Source: CAZLPY01 sp964561525
Lineage (GTDB): Bacteria > Patescibacteriota > UBA1384 > CAJBMM01
Assembly (NCBI GenBank): GCA_964561525.1
Contig: CAZLPY010000030.1
Coordinates: 1-11,282 of the forward strand
DNA length: 11,282 bases
Direction of reading: 5' to 3'
Below are positions 5,978 to 11,282 of this stretch, piece by piece. The first letter of the stretch is position 1; every line of letters begins with the position of its first letter. The notes beneath the pieces were generated by a model. It saw only the letters and a list, made by a program, of their open reading frames with translations, ran no database searches and was not told the DNA's origin. Position numbers and translations under genes: made by a program.

Positions 5978-5982
5978 GTAAA
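5954..5982 (-). promoter_or_regulatory. Possible divergent promoter overlapping the tmRNA promoter
   Basis: On the minus strand TTTACA (5982-5977), a 17-bp spacer and TACCCT (5959-5954) with an upstream TGA (extended -10). It lies exactly over the tmRNA promoter, sharing a base with each of its boxes. The -10 is weak (three of six). If real, only one polymerase could occupy the site at a time. Confidence 0.3.
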
Positions 5983-6107
5983 CAATGAGAATTCAATTTC
6001 TCTGAATTTTTACAGTGGGGCTGTATTAGCTTCGACAGGTTGTATCTACCTATTTTGCATGCCGAGGAGCATACTCCCTCGTAAAAAGTATGCAAACAAA
6101 CTTAACT

Positions 6108-6176
6108 GCCAACAGTTTTGTTAGCAAAATTCAAGTAGCTTTTGCTTCTTTGAATTTTGCACCAGCTTTCGCTTAA
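6108..6176 (+). other. tmRNA proteolysis-tag reading frame
   Basis: The frame GCC AAC AGT ... GCT TAA gives a 22-residue tag, ANSFVSKIQV...NFAPAFA. Opening Ala-Asn is the usual tag start, and the TTAACT just upstream fits the known pre-resume context. The end FAPAFA is hydrophobic with a terminal Ala, compatible with ClpXP-type recognition, though it is not the common ALAA. The alternative frame from GCA at 6092 (ANKLNCQQFC then TAG) is less likely because it lacks a degron-like end. Confidence 0.75.
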
Positions 6177-6360
6177 ACGCGTGAAGCCGTTTCCCACTTC
6201 TTTTGCTTACGGGAGTGATGAAGCGTCAAATTGTAAGCATGCCACATTGCGGACCAGCGTGACCAATGTGTAAGATGAAGCGCGCTTGCGGTCACATTTC
6301 TGCTTGAGAATTCAACGAGGAGTGTGATCAAAGAATTCATGAATTCTCCACGCATGGAGA

Positions 6361-6413
6361 TTAAATAGGGCGGATCAATTTGGACAGGGGTGCAACTCCC
6401 CTCAGCTCCACCA
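6361..6413. other. Likely left attachment region: tmRNA 3' end overlapping recombinase 3' end
   Basis: The last 53 bp of the plus-strand tmRNA gene coincide with the last 16 codons and stop of the minus-strand recombinase. The 3' ends of tRNA and tmRNA genes are classic integration sites, and the element's own recombinase normally lies beside them. The crossover probably falls within or near the T arm and acceptor stem (about 6385-6413). I found no convincing second copy within the window, so the other end lies to the right of it. Confidence 0.65.
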
Positions 6414-7923
6414 ATCTTGAATTTTCGTCACGAGTATAGTGTTTTAGACCCCATGGGAGCGTAATTCTCGGTGTGCCAAAACCGGTTTTTAACGAGTACT
6501 TCGGGTTCTCGGTAAAGATCATGCTATGCACCATAGTTTTGAGCTCTCTACGGGTGTTTTCCCACGTTTTTGCCGGTGTTCCAAGAAATTCTAACGTGAG
6601 CTTAAGGGCCTCCTCAAAGTTGGGGTCTTTTTTGTTTTCACCTCCTTTCTTTAGTTCTTTAATACGTTGATCTAACTCCTCAACCTTAGCTTCGTAGCGC
6701 TCCTTGATGCTCTGTGAGCGGGCAGATGGGATGAGGGTAATATATTCATCAATTTGGCTATTCAAAGTCTTAATTTCCGCTTCCGCAACTGCTTTACTTG
6801 ATTCAATATTCTTGGCCTTGTCATTCCAGATACGCATAGCAATGATCTTAGCTATCTCTAGTACCTCTGGTTCTACAGAAATATGCTCGAGAAGCTGTTT
6901 ATAATCTGCTTCTACTTTACTAGCGGTAATGTTCTTCGGACTGGCTTCACAGTCTCGGTTATTGCAGGTGTAATGTGGATAACTTTTATTAGGGTTTTTG
7001 CCTCTGTTGGCACTCCCGGTCATGGTTTTACCGCAGTATATACAATCTACCAACCTCCGCAGTGGATACTCCTGCCCATCGGTCTTCCATACTTTGCGGG
7101 CTTTTCCTTTTAACTTGTCCTGGATTTGATCATATATTTCTTCTGAGATAATCGCCTGATGATGACCTCTTCTACGAGGGATATCCCACTCCGGATACTC
7201 AATAACTCCGGGGTAGATCGACTCGGTTAAGATTCTCCTTACAAACTCACAATAAATCTCCTTTTTCCCAAGTAAGGTATGGAGGTTTTTAGACCGCAAA
7301 AATTTCAACAGATCAACTTGATCAAGCAGTCGGTTTTCAGCAAAATCAGTCAGCCCTTCAGCTAAGATATTAGTAATGGACGGGATCGGAAAAAGCAATT
7401 TACCATGTTCTTTATCTTTGCGAAATTCGTAGCCGGTCGGGGGATAAAAGCACCAATAGCCTCGCTCAATTCTCGCCTTCATTTTTTGGCAGACCTGGCG
7501 TCTGTTTTGCTTGCGCTCCAGCTCGTTCTGAGCCGCAAAAATGGTTTCGACAAACTCTCCTTCCGCACTATCGTCAAAATTATAGTTAGGACAGCGCAGC
7601 TTGGCCTCCCGGGCCTTCAGCTCAGATTTTAGACGGATATGAACTTCAACATCTCGAGCAAAGCGCTTTAGGTCATCAAAAATAACGATGTACTTGCTCT
7701 GCCAATGACTGTCCAGATACTTTAAGAGTTCTTTGACTGCGGGGCGGTCGAATAAGCCGCCAGATATACCCTCATCCCGGAACACATTTTCTACCTCTAA
7801 GCCCAGCGACTCCGCATACTCCCGGCAGCGGTGTTCCTGACTATCTAAACCATTCCCTTCTTTAACCTGTTTTTCGGAAGAGACTCGGCAATAGATGATT
7901 GCTTTGGAATATTCCGTTTCCAT
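6361..7923 (-). CDS. Large serine recombinase (site-specific integrase)
   Basis: This 520-residue protein carries the resolvase/invertase catalytic domain at about residues 7-150. YCRVSS gives Arg13 and nucleophile Ser15, and DDLKRFARD (83-91) holds the second arginine motif. The Recombinase domain follows at about 155-280. A zinc ribbon is formed by Cys294, Cys297, Cys320 and Cys325. A coiled coil spans about 372-428 (AEIKTLNSQIDEYI; EAKVEELDQRIKELKK), and a C-terminal region follows. This is the layout of phage and ICE integrases acting through a covalent Ser-DNA link. The last residues, VELRGVAPLSKLIRPI, are the antisense translation of the tmRNA 3' end. I chose the ATG at 7923, 4 nt after the upstream gene's stop; a TTG at 7935 would add four residues and overlap that gene. 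Confidence 0.95.
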   Translation of the reverse strand: METEYSKAIIYCRVSSEKQVKEGNGLDSQEHRCREYAESLGLEVENVFRDEGISGGLFDRPAVKELLKYLDSHWQSKYIVIFDDLKRFARDVEVHIRLKSELKAREAKLRCPNYNFDDSAEGEFVETIFAAQNELERKQNRRQVCQKMKARIERGYWCFYPPTGYEFRKDKEHGKLLFPIPSITNILAEGLTDFAENRLLDQVDLLKFLRSKNLHTLLGKKEIYCEFVRRILTESIYPGVIEYPEWDIPRRRGHHQAIISEEIYDQIQDKLKGKARKVWKTDGQEYPLRRLVDCIYCGKTMTGSANRGKNPNKSYPHYTCNNRDCEASPKNITASKVEADYKQLLEHISVEPEVLEIAKIIAMRIWNDKAKNIESSKAVAEAEIKTLNSQIDEYITLIPSARSQSIKERYEAKVEELDQRIKELKKGGENKKDPNFEEALKLTLEFLGTPAKTWENTRRELKTMVHSMIFTENPKYSLKTGFGTPRITLPWGLKHYTRDENSRLVELRGVAPLSKLIRPI

Positions 7924-7927
7924 GATC

Positions 7928-8140
7928 TTACTCAAAATTCTCTAAATATCCGTTGATAATACTATCCACAATGCCAACCATGCTGTTTCTGATCTCGATA
8001 ATCCGTTCGTCCGTTAACTGAAATGTCTCCAAATACTTCTTACATTCCTCCAGCGAGACCGTCTCTTTGCTAGGTAAAACGGGAGCACCGGAAGAAGCGC
8101 TTTTTCGAGTTTTCCTGGCTCGTAAATGTGCTTGTTTCAT
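7928..8140 (-). CDS. Small charged protein preceding the recombinase
   Basis: This 70-residue protein is unrecognised. The first 25 or so residues are basic (HLRARKTRKSAS). The rest is acidic and probably two helices (LEECKKYLETF; DERIIEIRNSMVGIVDSIINGYLEN). GAGG stands 6 nt before the ATG. The gene leads the operon and lies 4 nt ahead of the recombinase ATG. Small proteins in this position can be regulators or directionality factors for serine integrases, but nothing here shows a DNA-binding motif, so that is a guess. Confidence 0.7.
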   Translation of the reverse strand: MKQAHLRARKTRKSASSGAPVLPSKETVSLEECKKYLETFQLTDERIIEIRNSMVGIVDSIINGYLENFE

Positions 8141-8152
8141 ACTCTTCCTCGT

Positions 8153-8186
8153 TATCTATATATTGATGATATATCTGTATATTGAT
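8153..8186 (-). repeat. Two 15-bp direct repeats over the recombinase promoter (operator-like)
   Basis: On the minus strand ATCAATATAYAGATA occurs at 8186-8172 and 8167-8153, 14 of 15 bases identical, with start-to-start distance 19 bp. One copy fills the spacer between -35 and -10. The other overlaps the -10 and start site. A protein bound here would block transcription of the small protein and recombinase. Confidence 0.6.
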
Positions 8187-8194
8187 AGTGTCAA
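8166..8194 (-). promoter_or_regulatory. Promoter of the small protein-recombinase operon
   Basis: On the minus strand, perfect TTGACA (8194-8189), a 17-bp spacer and TATCAT (8171-8166, five of six). The start near 8159 leaves a leader of about 18 nt with the GAGG ribosome site. Confidence 0.8.
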
Positions 8195-8380
8195 TAGGCA
8201 ATCAAACATTCGTAAAATACTTATTATTTCACTGCAAAAAGAGACGCCGAGTGCGACCACAAAGAACTCTCTAACAGACTGCTTAAGCTCGCTCAGGGAT
8301 TGTTTAAACCCAACATTTAAGGTATCGTTTCCTCCGGCATGCGGAAGAGTGCATGACTACTGTTGTACCTGGAGAATTAG

Positions 8381-9400
8381 ATGCACCGCAGTACCCTTGG
8401 GACGCGAGTAATATTCGCGATCTCGATCTTGTTCCTGGCTTTTTCGTTCGGGCAGATGAGCGGACGCCAAGCCTCGGCGCAGGGCGAAGATCCCATTGCT
8501 GAGCTCAAGAGCCGGGTCAAGAAGCTGGAAGCGAAGCTCGCATATGTGAGTACCGGCGTCGATGCCAACGGCTATCCGGTTACGACATTCAAAGCCTGCA
8601 ACGTCCAGATCGTGAACGGAATGGGTTCTACCAACGGCTTCCCTGACGATCCTTGGGATCCATATGACGATATCCACGGTGGCCCCGCCAAGGTCAATGG
8701 ACTCGGCAACCTGATTATCGGCTACAACGGGAAGGGTCATTACAACGCCGACCATAACGGCGGACCGGCAATCAACCTCGATGTTCGAACCGGCAGCCAC
8801 AACCTCATCTTGGGAGATTTCAACAACTATTCCCATTTTGGGGGTATCGTCGCCGGCGATAATAACACCATAGGTGGCGCCTATGCCTCAGTCTTGGGCG
8901 GAGAGAATAACTGGGCCGGTGGAAACCGCAACGAAACGGTCAGCGGTGGCGACTTCAACGTTGCCAGCGGTGACTCCTGTTCTGTCAGCGGAGGCTATGG
9001 GAACCAGGCTTTCGGCCCCGACGCATCAATCAGCGGCGGAGCTAGAGGCCTTGCTAATCGCTCAAGTTCCTCCGTTAGTGGTGGATATGGCAACACAGCT
9101 CAGGGGCCTTTTTCATCCATTAGCGGCGGGGTTTGGAATCTCACTACGGGACGCAACTCCTGGGTGGGCGGTGGCGGACATAATACAGCCGCTGGCAATC
9201 CCAATGGAAACAGTGGGGCATCGGTTTCTGGTGGCTATGGCAACCTGGCGAGCGGCATCTTCTCTGCTGTAAGCGGAGGAATCCGTAATACCGCAAATGG
9301 CGGATATGGTATCGCCATAAACGATACCTACGCTAATGGTCAGGGAAATTGGGATGGCGTCGGTCCGACCTGGGTCGCTGCGCAGTTCAACGGTTACTGA
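8381..9400 (+). CDS. Secreted Gly/Ser-rich repeat protein, YadA-head-like adhesin candidate
   Basis: The 339-residue protein has a signal peptide (hydrophobic core 10-24, probable cleavage after ASA at 31-33). A short heptad-like coiled coil follows (IAELKSRVKKLEAKLAYV, 39-56). From about 105 to 310 it is a Gly/Asn/Ser-rich repeat region. The unit of about 15 residues carries SVSGGYGN (201-208, 231-238, 281-288) alternating with SISGG (216, 246) and AVSGG (296), resembling the beta-roll repeats of YadA or Hep_Hag heads. No membrane anchor, sortase motif or outer-membrane barrel follows, so it may be released or held non-covalently. GGAGAA lies 6 nt before the ATG. GC content is visibly higher than in neighbouring element genes, suggesting separate acquisition. 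I see no convincing promoter in the 8195-8380 leader. It has its own terminator. Confidence 0.75.
   Translation: MHRSTLGTRVIFAISILFLAFSFGQMSGRQASAQGEDPIAELKSRVKKLEAKLAYVSTGVDANGYPVTTFKACNVQIVNGMGSTNGFPDDPWDPYDDIHGGPAKVNGLGNLIIGYNGKGHYNADHNGGPAINLDVRTGSHNLILGDFNNYSHFGGIVAGDNNTIGGAYASVLGGENNWAGGNRNETVSGGDFNVASGDSCSVSGGYGNQAFGPDASISGGARGLANRSSSSVSGGYGNTAQGPFSSISGGVWNLTTGRNSWVGGGGHNTAAGNPNGNSGASVSGGYGNLASGIFSAVSGGIRNTANGGYGIAINDTYANGQGNWDGVGPTWVAAQFNGY
8981..9280 (+). repeat. Coding repeats of about 45 bp (15 residues) in the adhesin-like gene
   Basis: Six units begin near residues 201, 216, 231, 246, 281 and 296, with a degenerate unit and a longer insertion at about 261-280. Odd and even units differ (SVSGGYGN against SISGG), giving a higher-order period of about 30 residues. 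Codons vary among copies, so the repeats are old rather than recently duplicated. Confidence 0.7.
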
Positions 9401-9425
9401 TTCTGCTAATAAGCAGAAGAATTAT

Positions 9426-9458
9426 AGGCCGCCGGCAATTCCGGCGGCCTCTTTAATA
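9426..9458 (+). terminator. Intrinsic terminator of the adhesin-like gene
   Basis: AGGCCGCCGG (9426-9435), loop CAATT and CCGGCGGCCT (9441-9450) form a perfect 10-bp stem followed by CTTTAATAAT, 25 bp after the stop. Confidence 0.85.
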
Positions 9459-9547
9459 ATGGCTCCCCTGTGATCTGTGTGCGATATGTAAGCGAGAGGA
9501 TCGCCCCAGAATTGGATCAGATCAATAAATATGAAATAGTTGAGTAT

Positions 9548-9706
9548 ATGAAGAAGGTAAGAAAAATAATCCTAATTATTATTGGACTCGCCCTAATCTT
9601 GTTTTTGGGTACTATTGCACTTGGTCAATGGCAAAATGCTCACCCAAAGGCCGTCAACAGTGGCAAAGTATGTCACGACCCTTGGGGAGAAGCTCCCTGC
9701 TTTTAA
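9548..9706 (+). CDS. Small single-span membrane or secreted peptide
   Basis: This 52-residue frame has a basic start (MKKVRK), one hydrophobic span (IILIIIGLALILFLGTIAL) and a short polar tail with two cysteines (GKVCHDPWGEAPCF). The form suits a membrane-anchored microprotein or a secreted peptide with a disulfide. I placed the start at the ATG at 9548 because the span then follows directly; an in-frame GTG at 9470 would add 26 residues. No good ribosome site or promoter is seen. It converges with the M23 gene, the stops being 6 bp apart. It may not be a real gene. Confidence 0.4.
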   Translation: MKKVRKIILIIIGLALILFLGTIALGQWQNAHPKAVNSGKVCHDPWGEAPCF

Positions 9707-9712
9707 ATTCGC

Positions 9713-10342
9713 TTAATCTGGATCGTCTTCCAAAAACGTCCTAGGGTTTACCGGAATCCCAAACACTCGAATCTCAAAGTGAGTATGCGGGCCAGTTGAC
9801 CAGCCCGTTGTCCCTCTGGTGCCGAGAATAGTAGTAATATCTACCCGCTGACCTTCTATTACACCAACAGAATCAAGATGGGCATAAATAGAGATAATGT
9901 GATGTCCGTTATCCACTATTACGTGTTTGCCATATCCCCAGCTGAGATCTTTAACACTCACTACCCTCCCACTCATAAATGCTACTACCGGATCACCCAC
10001 GGCATGTGTAGGGCTCGCGATGTCTATTCCCGTATGGAAGGGCTGGTAGGGTAAGTCTGAATCACCAAACTCCAGACTGACCGGCCCAGATACCGGCCAG
10101 ACAAAAGGTCCGGAAACAGTATCTCCTACTGCACCGGTTGCCGGATCATGAATCTCTACTTGGTGGGTTTGTGAATTATTACTAACCAGTGAGCTTGATA
10201 CCAGGTTAATGCCTGCTTGGGTCAAAACAATTACCACAAAGAACGGTAAGAAACATAAAATACCGAACGTAAAAAAGACAAGCTTTAATTCTCGCCTCAT
10301 CGAAAACGCAGCGCCAACATACTTGATGGCAGCGGCGTTCAT
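9713..10342 (-). CDS. Membrane-anchored M23 family metallopeptidase of a type IV secretion operon
   Basis: The 209-residue protein has an N-terminal membrane anchor (about 20-41), a linker and an M23 (LytM/peptidase M23) domain from about residue 80. Zinc-site residues are visible: His103 and Asp107 in HTGID, and His188 in GPHTHFE. His155 (YAHLD) and His186 are the catalytic histidines of the family. All are present, so it should be an active peptidoglycan endopeptidase facing outside the membrane. The ATG overlaps the VirB4 stop by 4 bp (ATGA), implying coupled translation. In conjugation systems of bacteria with peptidoglycan such enzymes open the wall for the secretion channel. Its exact subfamily is not resolved. 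Confidence 0.93.
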   Translation of the reverse strand: MNAAAIKYVGAAFSMRRELKLVFFTFGILCFLPFFVVIVLTQAGINLVSSSLVSNNSQTHQVEIHDPATGAVGDTVSGPFVWPVSGPVSLEFGDSDLPYQPFHTGIDIASPTHAVGDPVVAFMSGRVVSVKDLSWGYGKHVIVDNGHHIISIYAHLDSVGVIEGQRVDITTILGTRGTTGWSTGPHTHFEIRVFGIPVNPRTFLEDDPD

Positions 10343-11282
10343 TGCTTTACATAGAGTTCTGAGGGGTCAGTCGTGATTAACGGATGCTCGTCTTCGGAAG
10401 CCGTGACTCTGACAACCACGTGATGCTGATCGGCAATAATCAAAGCCTCACCCCGTTCACAGGTGAGCAAGAATCGCTCTTCGTATTCGCTTAAATGAAA
10501 CTCTCTAGCCACTCCCTTTATCGTGGTCGTATCTTGGCGCATCAGAATACGAAGGGCAGATTGTGAGGCAATCGCCCGTCCGTAGGCATTTTGCAAGAAA
10601 TCATTAGCTTGTTGAGAAATAATACTAACGCCGAGGTAATATTTTCTTGCACGACGAACTAATCCGGCAATAAACCGTGCGCTCTCTTCGTGCTCGAGCA
10701 TCAGCCAGGCTTCATCAATGACCAAGAGGCGTTTTCTGGGTTGAGTCTTAACCTGGTTTTGCACAAACTGGGCAATCACTAAGTGCATGATCTGCCTGAG
10801 TGACTCAGGTAAGTCTTTGGTATCGAACACTACTAGCCGGTTATCCAGTTGGATATTAGTCTGCTCGTCAAATACTTCAGCAAGGGATCCGGTGGTGTAC
10901 TTAGAGAGTCTTCGGCACAACTTCGGTTGGCTTAATGTTTTTAAGGTAGCATATAAATTGAGAAGCAACGGATAGGTTGTCGGCTCTTTCTTGGCTTTAC
11001 TTTTCGATGACCAACCAGCTTTCTTGTAGGTCTTGAGGATTGCTTTGTCGACAATTGATTTTTCTTCAGCGTTCAGTCCCTCTGCCATCAGCGAGATAAT
11101 TTCGGTGAGCGACTGGACATGGTCAGCAAAGCCATCGTTTTCACTAAGGGCATTGACCGAGAAATCAAAGGGGTTGATCTTTTCCTTAGAATGAACGGAC
11201 AACTTGATATAAGTGCCATGCACCGATTCCGCCAAGCGTTTGTACTCACGCTCGGGGTCAATGACGATGACCTTGGTGCCTT
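10339..11282 (-). CDS. VirB4-like type IV secretion ATPase, C-terminal part (continues beyond the window)
   Basis: The frame is open to the window edge; about 313 residues are seen, against about 600-800 for full VirB4 proteins, so the N-terminal domain and Walker A are outside. Visible features are a segment VIVIDPEREYKRLAES near the edge (the DPE motif after Walker A in this family), Walker B RLLVIDEAWLML, and the following ARFIAGLVRRARKYYLGVSIISQQ with its conserved glutamines. The C-terminal end includes SALRILMRQD. VirB4 is the ATPase that energises assembly and DNA transfer in type IV secretion. The downstream M23 gene overlaps it. An internal TTG at 11235 is not the real start because the upstream codons clearly encode family sequence. 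Confidence 0.93.
   Translation of the reverse strand, partial: GTKVIVIDPEREYKRLAESVHGTYIKLSVHSKEKINPFDFSVNALSENDGFADHVQSLTEIISLMAEGLNAEEKSIVDKAILKTYKKAGWSSKSKAKKEPTTYPLLLNLYATLKTLSQPKLCRRLSKYTTGSLAEVFDEQTNIQLDNRLVVFDTKDLPESLRQIMHLVIAQFVQNQVKTQPRKRLLVIDEAWLMLEHEESARFIAGLVRRARKYYLGVSIISQQANDFLQNAYGRAIASQSALRILMRQDTTTIKGVAREFHLSEYEERFLLTCERGEALIIADQHHVVVRVTASEDEHPLITTDPSELYVKQ

Larger units (their letters stand above)
6017..6413 (+). ncRNA. ssrA: tmRNA (transfer-messenger RNA), one-piece form
   Basis: The 397-nt gene has the expected ends. The 5' acceptor arm GGGGCTG (6017-6023) pairs with CAGCTCC (6403-6409), and ACCA (6410-6413) supplies an encoded CCA. The TTCGACA just after the 5' arm is the conserved D-arm-like signature, and GGGG-TGCAACT-CCCC near the 3' end forms the T arm. 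Between them is a tag reading frame preceded by TTAACT, a context typical of resume codons. tmRNA with SmpB rescues stalled ribosomes and tags the nascent protein for proteolysis. The order 5'-tag-3' shows it is the ordinary one-piece type. Its last 53 bases are also coding, in antisense, for the recombinase C-terminus. Confidence 0.95.
6361..11282. mobile_element. Left part of a putative integrative conjugative element
   Basis: Moving right from the tmRNA 3' end are a large serine recombinase, a small companion protein, a GC-richer repeat adhesin, a membrane peptide, an M23 peptidase and a VirB4 ATPase. Integration module next to an RNA gene, cargo, then type IV secretion genes is the usual order of such elements. 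The right boundary, relaxase and coupling protein are not visible, so it could also be a degraded or mobilisable element. Confidence 0.65.

Noticed and set aside
5913..6095. N-terminal extension of the 95-residue hypothetical protein to a start at 6095
   Set aside because: It would cross the tmRNA 5' end and promoter; the ATG at 5912 has a good GGAAGGA site.
6173..6355. 60-residue minus-strand frame
   Set aside because: Lies wholly inside the tmRNA gene, antisense, with no separate coding signal.
8153..8186. CRISPR-like short repeats
   Set aside because: Only two copies with 4 bp between them; promoter overlap indicates an operator rather than an array.
8357..8836. 159-residue minus-strand frame opposite the adhesin-like gene
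   Set aside because: A shadow of the repeat gene; lacks a start signal and the plus-strand frame has signal peptide, repeats and terminator.

Overview
The window looks like a bacterial chromosome segment with the left end of an integrated conjugative-type element. It uses the standard code, genes are tightly packed, several units have a near-consensus TTGACA/TATAAT-type promoter, and GC is moderate. A single-chain tmRNA gene, a DrrA/DrrB-type ABC exporter, a DEAD-box helicase, and a VirB4 ATPase paired with an M23 peptidase would fit a Patescibacteria/CPR-like (possibly Saccharibacteria-like) or Gram-positive-type cell. This placement is an inference with low to moderate confidence; no phylogenetic marker is present.

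Chromosomal part (1 to about 6413). A small SRPBCC/AHSA1 protein (minus) and a DUF456 membrane protein (plus) diverge from a shared promoter region. A gap of almost 1 kb (1044-2026) has no credible protein. It holds two plus-strand transcription units, each with a well-spaced sigma70-type promoter, dense complementary stems and an intrinsic terminator. I read them as two structured non-coding RNAs of unknown class. The second contains a clean three-way junction (1783-1882) just upstream of a terminator. Next come, all on the minus strand, a DrrA/DrrB-type ABC exporter, a RhlE-like DEAD-box RNA helicase with a structured 5' leader, and a two-gene operon of unknown function ending in a strong terminator. 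The tmRNA gene (ssrA, 6017-6413, plus) follows. It has a TTGACA-17-TACAAT promoter, a 22-residue tag frame that opens with Ala-Asn but ends in an unusual ...FAPAFA, and an encoded CCA end.

Element part (about 6361 to beyond 11282). A large serine recombinase is transcribed toward the tmRNA, and its last 16 residues plus stop are the antisense reading of the tmRNA 3' end. This is the arrangement expected when an element has integrated at the 3' end of ssrA, with the recombinase gene lying across the attachment junction. A small charged protein precedes the recombinase in the same operon. Their promoter is overlaid by two 15-bp direct repeats that look like an operator. Going inward are a secreted Gly/Ser-rich repeat protein (adhesin-like cargo, visibly GC-richer) with its own terminator, a tiny single-span membrane peptide, and a minus-strand type IV secretion operon. 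That operon shows the C-terminal part of a VirB4 ATPase, running off the right edge, overlapped by 4 bp with a membrane-anchored M23 peptidase. Together these suggest an integrative conjugative element; its other end is not in the window.
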